Positions 15,379 to 22,996 of a stretch of DNA of 64,000 nucleotides are shown here, piece by piece; within the stretch, counting starts at the first letter, position 1; every line of letters starts with the position of its first letter. Made by a program: the position numbers and the translations under genes. Under the pieces are notes generated by a model that was not told the DNA's origin, did not search any database, and saw only the letters and a program-made list of their open reading frames with translations. The DNA lies in contig NZ_CP107935.1 in assembly GCF_036038375.1 (NCBI RefSeq), positions 9,486,001 to 9,550,000 of the forward strand. The letters run 5' to 3'. This stretch comes from Streptomyces sp. NBC_00414 (GTDB lineage: Bacteria > Actinomycetota > Actinomycetes > Streptomycetales > Streptomycetaceae).

Positions 15379-17559
15379 ATGACACTTCCCGAGGAACAGG
15401 GCACCGGAACCCCGGCCGCCCGGCAGCTGCTCCGGCGCCTCCTGGGGGACCGGGCCGCGGAGTTCACCGCCGAGGTGGTCCCCGGGGGCGCCGGACGCGA
15501 CTGGTACGAGGTCGACGCCGGGCCGGGCGGAGTGGCCCTGCGCGGGTCCAGCGGGGTCGCGGTCGCCTCCGCGCTGCGCTGGTACCTGCGGACCGCCTGC
15601 GGGACGCAGATCACCTGGGACGCTCCCGGGCCCCGGCTGCCGGACCGGCTGCCGCGCACCGGCACGACACCGCGGACGACCTCCCCGTACCCGCACCGCT
15701 ACCACTTCAACGTGTGCACCTTCGGCTACACCACGGCGTTCTGGGAGTGGGCGCGCTGGGAACGCCACATCGACTGGATGGCCCTGCACGGAGTGACCAC
15801 ACCCCTCGCCATGACCGGACTCGAAGCGGCCTGGCAACGCGCCCTGCTGAGCACCGGCCTCGACGACGGGACCGCCCGGAGCTTCCTCGGCGGACCGGCC
15901 TACCTGCCGTGGAACTGGCTCGCCTCGCTCGACGGCTGGTCCGGCCCCCTGCCGCAGAGCTGGATCGACGGACACGCCGACCTCGGCCGGCGCATCCTCG
16001 CCCGGGAACGCGCCCTGGGCATGCGGCCGGTCCTCCAGGGCTTCTCCGGGCACGTCCCGCAGGAGCTGATCGCGGAGCGGGGCGCCCGCTCGACGACCCT
16101 CCCCTGGTGGGACTTCGAGGTCGGCATGCTCGACCCGCGGGACCCGCTCTTCGAGGAGTTCGGTACCACCCTGCTGACCGAGCAGACCCGGCTCTTCGGC
16201 ACCGACCACCTCTACGCCGCCGACCCCTTCATCGAGACGACACCCCCGGTCAGCGACCCCGCCGACCTCGCCCAGGTCGCGCGGGCGGTGCACGGCGTCA
16301 TGACCGCGGTGGACGACCGGGCCACCTGGGTCCTCCAGGCGTGGCCCTTCTCCTACCGCTCCCGCTACTGGACACCCGAACGCACCGGGGCCTTTCTCGA
16401 CGCCATCCCGGACGACGGACTGCTGATCCTCGACCTGTGGGCCGAGCACCGGCCGGTCTGGCAGCGCACCGACGGCTACCGGAAGAAGCCCTGGGTGTGG
16501 TGCATGCTCCACAGCCTCGGCGGGCGGCCCGGCCTCTACGGAAAGCTGGACGAGATCGCCACCGGCGCCGCCCGCGCGCAGTCCGACGCACGCGGCGGCT
16601 CACTGTCCGGGACCGGCGCGAGCATGGAGGCCTTCGGCGGCGATCCGGTCCTGTACGAGCTGCTGGCCGACGTCGCCTGGCAGGGCTCCGTCGACGACGT
16701 ACGAGCCTGGCTGGAGACCTGGACGCGGGCCCGGTACGGCCGTGCGACCCCCGGACTGCTGCGCGCCTGGGACCTGCTGCACGACAGCGTCTACGCGTCC
16801 GAAGGCCCCGGGCCACCGGGCTCGGTCATCGTCGGGCGGCCCACGCTGGAGGGCGATCTGCGGCACGAGCTGCCCGTCCACCTGGCCGACCGGCCGTCGC
16901 CCGACGTACCACAGGCCCTGGCCGAGGCCTGGGTGCTCCTGGCCGACGAGGCGACCCAGGAGGACAGCGCGGGGCCGCTCGGCCGGGACCTGTGCGACGT
17001 CACCGCGCAGGTGCTCACCCACGTGGCGTGCGAACGGCAGTGGCGGGCGGCGGACGCGGCCCTGGCCCGCGACGCCGACGGCTTCCACCGGGCCGCCCGC
17101 GAACTCCTCGACACCATCGAGGACCTGGACACGCTGCTGGCCACCCGGCCCGAACACCGGCTGGACACCTGGCTGGCCGACGCCCGCGGATGGGCCGCCA
17201 CCCCGGCCGAGGCCGACCTGTACGAGACCGACGCACGACGTCTGATCACCCTCTGGGGCCACACCCGCAGCAAGCTGCACGACTACTCGGGCCGCCACTG
17301 GGCCGGCCTGGTCGGCACGTTCTACCTGCCCCGCTGGCGCGGCTGGTACGAGCACATCGCCCGGGCGCTGGAGACCGGATCCCCCTACCGGGCCGAGGAG
17401 TTCGAGGCATCGCTGCTCGCCCAGGAGGAGCGGTGGGTGGCCGACCGCAGCGGGCCGGCGACACCGGGAGCGGGTACCGCCGGAGCGACGCTTGACGTGG
17501 TGCGTACTCTGATGCCCCGCTACCGCGTCCTTCGAGAACAGTGGGAACGCCGGGGATAG
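15379..17559 (+). CDS. GH89 alpha-N-acetylglucosaminidase, predicted cytosolic
   Basis: 726 residues. Three-domain NAGLU architecture: N-terminal domain (1-105), TIM barrel starting HFNVCTFGYTTAFWEWARWE (IDWMALHGVTTPLAMTG, GFSGHVPQEL, GTDHLYAADPFIE), and an all-helical C-terminal domain. Two Glu residues align by motif with the catalytic pair of human NAGLU: E286 in AADPFIETTPP and E417 in GTGASMEAFGGD. It hydrolyses terminal alpha-linked GlcNAc. No signal peptide follows the ATG at 15379 (CAGGAGCGG just upstream), unlike secreted bacterial GH89 enzymes, so it should act on imported oligosaccharide. First gene of an operon with the GntR regulator, divergent from the uptake operon. Confidence 0.9.
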   Translation: MTLPEEQGTGTPAARQLLRRLLGDRAAEFTAEVVPGGAGRDWYEVDAGPGGVALRGSSGVAVASALRWYLRTACGTQITWDAPGPRLPDRLPRTGTTPRTTSPYPHRYHFNVCTFGYTTAFWEWARWERHIDWMALHGVTTPLAMTGLEAAWQRALLSTGLDDGTARSFLGGPAYLPWNWLASLDGWSGPLPQSWIDGHADLGRRILARERALGMRPVLQGFSGHVPQELIAERGARSTTLPWWDFEVGMLDPRDPLFEEFGTTLLTEQTRLFGTDHLYAADPFIETTPPVSDPADLAQVARAVHGVMTAVDDRATWVLQAWPFSYRSRYWTPERTGAFLDAIPDDGLLILDLWAEHRPVWQRTDGYRKKPWVWCMLHSLGGRPGLYGKLDEIATGAARAQSDARGGSLSGTGASMEAFGGDPVLYELLADVAWQGSVDDVRAWLETWTRARYGRATPGLLRAWDLLHDSVYASEGPGPPGSVIVGRPTLEGDLRHELPVHLADRPSPDVPQALAEAWVLLADEATQEDSAGPLGRDLCDVTAQVLTHVACERQWRAADAALARDADGFHRAARELLDTIEDLDTLLATRPEHRLDTWLADARGWAATPAEADLYETDARRLITLWGHTRSKLHDYSGRHWAGLVGTFYLPRWRGWYEHIARALETGSPYRAEEFEASLLAQEERWVADRSGPATPGAGTAGATLDVVRTLMPRYRVLREQWERRG

Positions 17560-17580
17560 CGGACAGGTACGAACCGCGGA

Positions 17581-18324
17581 GTGAATGTGACGGTCGAGGA
17601 CAGGCGCTCGGACGACGGCCAGGTGACGGACTCCTTCAAGCACGAGGCGCTGCGGCGACGGCTCCAGGCCGACATCGCCGGGATGCGCCCCGACGAGGCG
17701 CTGCCCACCGAACGGCAGCTCGCCGAACGGTACGACGTCAGCCGGGCGACCGCCCGGCGCGCGCTCCAGGCGCTCCGCGAGGACGGCCTCATCCGCAGTG
17801 TGCGGGGCGTCGGATCCTTCGTCTCCCACCCCCAGATCACCAAGACGTCGACGCTCACCTCGTTCTCCGAGGACCTGCGCTCGCGCGGCTACCGGCCCAG
17901 CGCCGAACTCCTCGCCGCGGAACTCGTCGAGGCCGACCTGCACCACTCCACGGCCCTGGGCGTCGACCCCGGCACCACCCTCCACCGCATCGAACGGCTG
18001 CGCCTCGGCGACGGCTTCCCCATCTGCCTGGAGACCGTCTACCTCTCCGCCGAGCGCTTCCCGGACCTGGACGAGTCACTGCTCAAGGGCTCGCTCTCGG
18101 AAGCCCTGCAGACCACCCAGGGCGTCCGGGTCGTGCGGGCCACCCAACAGATCCGCGCGGTGAACGTCACCGGCCGCCAGGCCCGGCTGCTCGGCGTCAA
18201 GGAGGGCTCCGCCGCCCTGCTGGTCCGCCGCACGGCCTTCGACGAGACGGGCCATGTCGTCGAGTACGGCGAGTCGCTGTGCCGGGGAGACCTGTACGAG
18301 TTCTCGCTGGTCGTCACCAAGTAG
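17581..18324 (+). CDS. GntR/HutC-family transcriptional regulator (UTRA domain)
   Basis: 247 residues. Winged helix N terminus (LPTERQLAERYDVSRATARRALQALREDGLIRSVRGVGSFV) and a C-terminal UTRA domain (from about residue 85; LHRIERLRLGDGFPICLETVYL, VEYGESLCRGDLYEFSLVV). UTRA domains bind sugar phosphates such as GlcNAc-6-P in DasR/NagR relatives. It follows GH89 by 21 bp and is the probable repressor of both divergent operons through the palindromes at 15171 and 15281. GTG at 17581 is the first start; a second GTG two codons later is equally possible. Confidence 0.9.
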   Translation: MNVTVEDRRSDDGQVTDSFKHEALRRRLQADIAGMRPDEALPTERQLAERYDVSRATARRALQALREDGLIRSVRGVGSFVSHPQITKTSTLTSFSEDLRSRGYRPSAELLAAELVEADLHHSTALGVDPGTTLHRIERLRLGDGFPICLETVYLSAERFPDLDESLLKGSLSEALQTTQGVRVVRATQQIRAVNVTGRQARLLGVKEGSAALLVRRTAFDETGHVVEYGESLCRGDLYEFSLVVTK

Positions 18325-18374
18325 CGACCCGGGACCGGGTGGCCGCCGAGCAGGGGCCCGTGCGGCGGCGCGGG

Positions 18375-18391
18375 CTCTGCCGTCGGCGAAT
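18375..18391 (+). promoter_or_regulatory. PopR-type activator box upstream of clpP3
   Basis: CTCTGCC-N3-GGCGAAT, about 95 bp before the clpP3 start. The same 17-bp pattern (TTCTGCC-N3-GGCGAAT) lies upstream of the popR-like gene at 20311-20327. The left arm agrees with the TTCTGCC-N3-GGCAGAA motif I recall for S. lividans PopR. Confidence 0.6.
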
Positions 18392-18485
18392 CTGCTGAGG
18401 GCCGAGATTCCTTCCGCGGCGCCGACGGCGGACCGAGGGTGGAGAGACCGCGGCACACCGGGCCGCGCCACCACCAGGAGGAGCG

Positions 18486-19133
18486 ATGGCACTCAGCAGC
18501 ACCGCGTTCGACCCAGGGCCACGGGCCGAGGAGGGTGACACCCCGCCGTCACGGTTCGACGACCACCTCGCCGCCCAGCTCCTCAACCAGCGCATCATCT
18601 TCCTCGGCACCCAGGTCGACGAGGTCTCCGCGAACCGCGTCTGCGCGCAACTGCTCCTGCTCTCCGCCGAGGACCCCCGCACCGACATCGGTCTCTACGT
18701 CAACAGCCCGGGCGGCTCCGTCCACGCGGGCCTGGCGATCTACGACACCATGCGGCTCATCCCGAACGACGTCTCGACCCTGGCCATGGGATTCGCCGCG
18801 AGCATGGGGCAGTTCCTGCTCACCGTCGGCACCCCCGGCAAGCGCTACTCGCTCCCGAACGCGCGGATCATGATGCACCAGCCCTCCGCGGGCATCGGCG
18901 GCACCACCGCCGACATCGCCATCCAGGCCGAGAACCTCCGGTTCACCAAGGAGACCATCGAGCGCATCACCGCCGAACACACCGGCCAGAGCGAGGAGAC
19001 GATCTCCCGCGACGGCGACCGCGACCGCTGGTTCACGGCCGAACAGGCCAGGGAGTACGGCATGGTCGACCGGGTCGTCGAAGCACTCGACGACGTCCGC
19101 CCGGCCTCCTCGAAGCGACGGATGGGGCTCTGA
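18486..19133 (+). CDS. clpP3: ATP-dependent Clp protease proteolytic subunit (ClpP3-type)
   Basis: 215 residues. Complete Ser-His-Asp triad by motif: S106 in MGFAASMGQF, H131 in IMMHQPSAG, D176 in SRDGDRDRW. Other ClpP landmarks are RIIFLGTQVD, VNSPGGSVHAGLAIYDTM and TTADIAIQAENL. The barrel-shaped peptidase degrades unfolded or tagged proteins delivered by Clp ATPases in the cytosol. It is the first gene of an operon with clpP4 (1 bp gap). A GGAGGAGCG ribosome site precedes the ATG. The pair and its PopR-like regulator correspond to the secondary Streptomyces ClpP system, normally silent while ClpP1P2 is active. Confidence 0.9.
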   Translation: MALSSTAFDPGPRAEEGDTPPSRFDDHLAAQLLNQRIIFLGTQVDEVSANRVCAQLLLLSAEDPRTDIGLYVNSPGGSVHAGLAIYDTMRLIPNDVSTLAMGFAASMGQFLLTVGTPGKRYSLPNARIMMHQPSAGIGGTTADIAIQAENLRFTKETIERITAEHTGQSEETISRDGDRDRWFTAEQAREYGMVDRVVEALDDVRPASSKRRMGL

Positions 19134-19134
19134 C

Positions 19135-19803
19135 ATGGACCAGTACACGAGGGGCCTGGACCAGCACACAAGGGGCATGGGCCAGTATGCGCCGGGCATG
19201 AGCTCGTACACGATTCCCAATGTCGTCGAGCGCACCCCGCAGGGCGAGCGCGCGTACGACATCTACAGCCGGCTGCTGTCCGAGCGGATCATCTTCCTCG
19301 GTACCGAGATCGACGACGGCGTGGCCAACGTCGTCATCGCCCAGCTGCTCCACCTGGAGTCGGCGGGGCCCGAGCGGGAGATCGCGATCTACCTCAACTC
19401 GCCCGGCGGCTCGTTCACCTCGCTCATGGCGATCTACGACACGATGAGCTTCGTCAGCGCGCCCATCTCGACGTTCTGCGTCGGACAGGCCGCCTCGACC
19501 GCGGCGGTGCTCCTGGCGGGCGGAGACCCCGGCCGACGCTTCATCCTGGAACACGCGCGGGTGCTGCTCGGCCAGCCCGCGAGCGGCGGCGCGCGAGGGA
19601 CGGTCTCCGACCTGAGCCTCCAGGCCAAGGAGATGCTCCGGATCCGTTCCCAGGTCGAGGAGGTGCTGTCCCTGCACACCCACCACTCCGTCGAGACCCT
19701 GCGCGCCGACATGGACCGCGACAAGATCTTCACCGCGCGGGAGGCGGTGGCGTACGGGCTCGCCGACGAGGTGCTGAGCGGGCGCCTGGCGGCCGCCGCC
19801 TGA
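19135..19803 (+). CDS. clpP4: ClpP4-type subunit with catalytic His replaced by Gly
   Basis: 222 residues. ClpP fold is intact (RIIFLGTEIDDGVANVVIAQLL, LNSPGGSFTSLMAIYDTM, VSDLSLQAKEMLRIR). Ser121 (VGQAASTAAVLL) and Asp192 (RADMDRDKIF) are kept. The position of the catalytic His, normally in a HQP motif, reads ARVLLGQPASGG, giving Gly146 (codon GGC at 19570-19572). The subunit is therefore probably inactive alone and may serve a structural role in mixed ClpP3/ClpP4 barrels. The N terminus carries three 7-residue repeats (MDQYTRG, LDQHTRG, MGQYAPG); ATG at 19198 is a possible later start removing them. Confidence 0.88.
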   Translation: MDQYTRGLDQHTRGMGQYAPGMSSYTIPNVVERTPQGERAYDIYSRLLSERIIFLGTEIDDGVANVVIAQLLHLESAGPEREIAIYLNSPGGSFTSLMAIYDTMSFVSAPISTFCVGQAASTAAVLLAGGDPGRRFILEHARVLLGQPASGGARGTVSDLSLQAKEMLRIRSQVEEVLSLHTHHSVETLRADMDRDKIFTAREAVAYGLADEVLSGRLAAAA

Positions 19804-19839
19804 GACGTCAGGTATCCGTCCCGGGCGGCGTGACGCGGG

Positions 19840-20265
19840 TCAGGCGGCGAGCCGGATCTCGCCGGACCGGGAGCTCGCCCCGGTGCGCCGGGGCGCGGTG
19901 CGGGAGCTGAGGGTCCGCGGCTGGACCTGACGCATCAGGCGCCGGTGCGACAGGGCGAGCAGATCGGCGAGGCCCAGTCCGAGCGCGTGCGCGGCGGCTG
20001 CGAGGACCTCGGACGAGGCCTCCTTGCGGCCGCGCTCCAGCTCCGAGAGGTACGGCATCGAGATCCGGGCCGCTTCGGCGACATCCTTGAGCGTCCGCTC
20101 CTGCGCGAGCCGCTCGCGCCGCAGGACCTCACCCACGACGTCCCGCCACAACGGCTCCCTGGGTGTCGGTACCACCGGCACCACTGGTTCGGCGGGCTCG
20201 GCCGGATCGGCCGGAACGGGTCGCAGGGGAATGACGCGGGCTGAGTTCGACGCGTGGCTGCTCAC
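19840..20265 (-). CDS. popR: XRE-family activator, PopR/ClgR-like, ending in a Clp-degradable Ala-Ala
   Basis: 141 residues. Pro-rich N terminus (residues 10-35), then an XRE helix-turn-helix (RTLKDVAEAARISMPYLSELERGRKEASSEVLAAAAHALGL) close to ClgR/PopR regulators. The protein ends RLAA; in S. lividans PopR, two C-terminal Ala residues direct ClpP1P2 degradation, which keeps clpP3-clpP4 off (established there, inferred here). Convergent with clpP4. The GTG at 20265 lies where transcription would begin if TAGGGT (minus strand of 20272-20277) is the -10, so the mRNA may be leaderless. Confidence 0.82.
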   Translation of the reverse strand: MSSHASNSARVIPLRPVPADPAEPAEPVVPVVPTPREPLWRDVVGEVLRRERLAQERTLKDVAEAARISMPYLSELERGRKEASSEVLAAAAHALGLGLADLLALSHRRLMRQVQPRTLSSRTAPRRTGASSRSGEIRLAA

Positions 20266-20271
20266 GCCACC

Positions 20272-20327
20272 ACCCTAGGAAACGCGGCCCGGTTCGGGGA
20301 GCCCGCCGCGTTCTGCCCTCGGCGAAT
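20272..20327 (-). promoter_or_regulatory. popR promoter with PopR-type box
   Basis: PopR-type box TTCTGCC-N3-GGCGAAT at 20311-20327. On the minus strand TAGGGT (20272-20277) fits a -10, and no consensus -35 is present, as expected for an activator-dependent promoter. The box lies roughly 46-62 bp upstream of the predicted start, suggesting autoregulation. Confidence 0.5.
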
Positions 20328-20369
20328 CAGGGGTCCGGTCCGTTCAGGGGTCCGGGCCGGGCCGTCCGC

Positions 20370-21368
20370 TCAGTGCAGGTGCGGCTCGTCGCGGTGGACC
20401 GGACCGTGCGCGGCCTCGCAGTGCGCGTCGTCGCCGCCGGTGCGGACCTCAAGGAAGTCCTCGGGGGCGTGGTCGACCTGAAGGGTGGTGTGGCTGACCT
20501 CGTAGTCGCACTGCAGGATCTTCTCCAGGTCCCGGCGCACGGTGTGGCAGTCCGCGACGGGTTCGACCAGGACGTGCGCGGACAGCGCCGGCGTCCCCGA
20601 GGTGATGGTCCACACATGGAGGTCGTGCACCTCGGCGACCGACGAGTGCGCGGCCAGCCGGTCCCCGATGACGTCCGGGTCGAGGTGCGCGGGCGCCGCC
20701 TCCAGAAAGATCCGCCCCGACTCCCGTACGAGCCCGTAACCGGCCTTGAACATCAGGGCCACCACGACCAGCGTGGCGATGGCGTCGGCCCGTGCGAACC
20801 CGGTCAGCAGCACGACGAGACCGGCGATCGCGGTACCGATGAACGCGAACAGGTCGTTGAGTATGTGCTGGTAGGCGCCCTCGACGTTGAGCGAGGTCCG
20901 GTTGGCCTTCGAGATGCACCAGGCCGCCACGACGTTCACCGCGATGCCCGCGAGGGCCGTGTAGAACATCAGCCCGCCCTCCACCGCGGGCGGATCGAAC
21001 AGCCGCCGCACCGCCTCGTACGCCAGCCAGGCACCGAGCAGCAGCAGCGTCAGCCCGTTCGCCTGGGCGGAGAGGATCTCGGCCCGCTTCAGGCCGTATG
21101 TGAAGCCGCCGCGGGCCGGACGCTCGGCGAGCCGCATCGCGATGAGGGCCAGCACGATGGACACGGCGTCGGTGAGCATGTGCGCGGCGTCGGAGATCAG
21201 CGCGAGCGACTGGGCGACGACACCGATGACGACCTCGACCGCCATGAACGTGGCGATCAGTGTCAGCGCGATCGCGAGCCAGCGGCGGTCCGCGTCCGCG
21301 GTGACACCGTGCGAGTGCCCCGCGTGCCCGCCCGACCCGTGCTCGTGGCCGTGGTGCGCGCTGGTCAT
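20370..21368 (-). CDS. Cation diffusion facilitator metal efflux protein (CzcD-like)
   Basis: 332 residues. His-rich cytosolic N terminus (HHGHEHGSGGHAGHSHG), six predicted helices (first about residues 31-50), the metal-site motif SLALISDAAHMLTDAVSIVLAL in helix 2 and HILNDLFAFIGTAIAG in helix 5, and a C-terminal cytoplasmic ferredoxin-like domain with another His/Cys-rich tail. The family exports Zn2+, Cd2+ or Co2+ in exchange for H+. AGGGGGA supports ATG 21368; the frame stays open to 21470. It is a single gene, 165 bp upstream of the TerD-CAP gene end. Confidence 0.9.
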   Translation of the reverse strand: MTSAHHGHEHGSGGHAGHSHGVTADADRRWLAIALTLIATFMAVEVVIGVVAQSLALISDAAHMLTDAVSIVLALIAMRLAERPARGGFTYGLKRAEILSAQANGLTLLLLGAWLAYEAVRRLFDPPAVEGGLMFYTALAGIAVNVVAAWCISKANRTSLNVEGAYQHILNDLFAFIGTAIAGLVVLLTGFARADAIATLVVVALMFKAGYGLVRESGRIFLEAAPAHLDPDVIGDRLAAHSSVAEVHDLHVWTITSGTPALSAHVLVEPVADCHTVRRDLEKILQCDYEVSHTTLQVDHAPEDFLEVRTGGDDAHCEAAHGPVHRDEPHLH

Positions 21369-21534
21369 GAGAGTCCCCCTCGTTGCGGTGTCCGACGGGT
21401 GTCCGTCATCCGCAGTGAAGCGCACCTCGCGGAGATCGGCAAAGGCTGCATCGGTGACCGTTGTCATCATCGTTAACCTGCCTCTGACCTGCGACGATAT
21501 ACAGCGGCAGCAAGGCTGTGGCGGGCGGTCGGGG

Positions 21535-22896
21535 TCAGGCGCCGAAGAGCTGCGTCCAGTACGTGCCCGCCGAACCGCCGCCCGCGAAGCCGACGCCCAT
21601 GTGGGTGAAGGCGGGCTTGAGGATGTTGGCGCGGTGGCCGGGGCTGTCCATCCAGCCCTGGACGACCTCGGCGGGGGAGCGCTGGCCGCAGGCGATGTTC
21701 TCGCCGATGGTGCGGCGGGCGCTGCCCGCCGCGGCGGCCCGGTGCCAGGGCTCGCTGCCGTCGGGGGCCGTGTGGGAGTAGAAGGCGCGAGCCACCATGT
21801 CCGCGCTGTGCGCCTGCGCCGCCCTGGTGAGCAGGGGGTCCTCGACCAGCGGCGGCAGACCGGCCGCGGCCCGCTCCGCGTTGGTGAGCGCGAGTACCTC
21901 GGCGGCGGTCCGCGTCAGGCCGGCCGGGGTCAGGGGCCTGGCCCACAGCGCCGTCCAGTAGAGCGTGCCGGACCGGCCGTCGGGCACGCAGGCCACACCG
22001 GCCTCGGTGAACGCCGGGTCCTGGACCGTCCGCCGGGTCCGCTCGCCCGACAGGCAGTACTCCACGAACTCCGCCGGATCGCGCGGCCCGGAGACCAGGT
22101 GCTCGCCGATCGTGAGGTAGGCGTAGCCGCCCGCGGTGACGCGCTGGTGGACGGAGAGTCCGTCGGCGCCCTCCGAGCCCAGGCGACCCCGTGCGGCCAT
22201 CGTGGCGGCGTGCGCCCGCGCGGCGGCCGTCAGACGGGCGTCCAGGGCGACGGGCGCGGAACCGACGGCGGCGCGGGCGGAGTTCACGAGCCCGAGAAAT
22301 CCGTCGGCGACGGGCCCGCCGGTTCCGGAGCCACGCATTCCGGAGCTATGCATTCCGGCGGGAGCGGGAGCGGGAGCGGGAGCGGGAGCGGGTTCGGAGC
22401 GGGCACCCGCGTCGGCGTCCTCGCTCACCTCGATCCCGAAGTCCCGAGCGATCCCCGCCAGCCCGTCGGCGTACCCCTGGCCCAGTGCGCGCAGCTTCCA
22501 CGCGGTTCCGCGGCGGTAGATCTCCGCGAGCAGCAGCACGGTCTCCCGCTCCGGACGCGGCGGTGTGAACCGGGCGAGGAGACGACCGCCGGCCCCGGTG
22601 ACCCGCAAGGTCGGCGCGGGCAGCCGTCCCAGCGGGGTCCCGGGCTCGGCGGGACTGACGACGACGGTGACGCGGCTCGCCCCGGCCCGCAGCGCGGCCG
22701 GATCGACCGTGAGGGTCTCCCCGCTCAGGCGCGCGCCGGGGGCGGCCGGCTGGTTGTAGAACACGAAGTCGGCGTCCCCGCGCACGGTGCCGCTGTCGTC
22801 GGTGACGAGCGCCGACACGTCGAACGGGCCGGACACCCGCAGGGTCAGGGCGCCGCCGGGCAGGGGCAGATTGCCGCCGGGTACCAACTCACTCAT
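21535..22896 (-). CDS. TerD-domain protein fused to two CAP/SCP domains, no signal peptide
   Basis: 453 residues. Residues 1-158 form a TerD-like domain (MSELVPGGNLPLPGG, DFVFYNQPAAPGA, AEIYRRGTAWKLRALGQGYADGLAGIARDFG). A Glu-Pro-Ala-Pro linker follows (about 168-185). Then come two CAP/SCP domains: first LVNSARAAVGSAPVALDARLTAAARAHAATMA with IGEH, second LTNAERAAAGLPPLVEDPLLTRAAQAHSADM with FYSHTAPDG, IGENIACGQ and WMDSPGHRANILKPAF. TerD proteins belong to tellurite/stress complexes and bind Ca2+ in the cytosol; CAP domains are usually secreted. The ATG start leaves no signal peptide. Confidence 0.85.
   Translation of the reverse strand: MSELVPGGNLPLPGGALTLRVSGPFDVSALVTDDSGTVRGDADFVFYNQPAAPGARLSGETLTVDPAALRAGASRVTVVVSPAEPGTPLGRLPAPTLRVTGAGGRLLARFTPPRPERETVLLLAEIYRRGTAWKLRALGQGYADGLAGIARDFGIEVSEDADAGARSEPAPAPAPAPAPAGMHSSGMRGSGTGGPVADGFLGLVNSARAAVGSAPVALDARLTAAARAHAATMAARGRLGSEGADGLSVHQRVTAGGYAYLTIGEHLVSGPRDPAEFVEYCLSGERTRRTVQDPAFTEAGVACVPDGRSGTLYWTALWARPLTPAGLTRTAAEVLALTNAERAAAGLPPLVEDPLLTRAAQAHSADMVARAFYSHTAPDGSEPWHRAAAAGSARRTIGENIACGQRSPAEVVQGWMDSPGHRANILKPAFTHMGVGFAGGGSAGTYWTQLFGA
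22361..22390 (+). repeat. Hexanucleotide microsatellite in the Pro-Ala linker
   Basis: Five perfect tandem copies of GGAGCG on the plus strand, encoding alternating Pro-Ala in the linker of the TerD-CAP protein. Slippage here would change linker length in two-residue steps without a frameshift. Confidence 0.8.
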
Positions 22897-22932
22897 CGTG
22901 CCGCCTGTCGGGTGCCGGATCGCTGTGCGCGC

Positions 22933-22966
22933 CCCGTGGGGCGTTGCCCGGACAACGCCCCACGGG
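22933..22966 (-). terminator. Hairpin terminator after the serine hydrolase gene
   Basis: Perfect 14-bp stem: CCCGTGGGGCGTTG at 22933-22946 pairs with CAACGCCCCACGGG at 22953-22966, with a 6-nt loop. It separates the serine hydrolase gene from the TerD-CAP gene, so the two are probably transcribed apart. Confidence 0.75.
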
Positions 22967-22996
22967 TGTGCGCGGGTTCCTGGCACCCGCCGCCGG

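Noticed and set aside
21400..21470. N-terminal extension of the cation efflux protein to 21470
   Set aside because: The His-rich start at 21368 has a good AGGGGGA site; the extension has no family similarity.
22361..22390. Phase-variable switch at the GGAGCG microsatellite
   Set aside because: The unit is six bases, so changes in copy number keep the frame; only linker length would vary.
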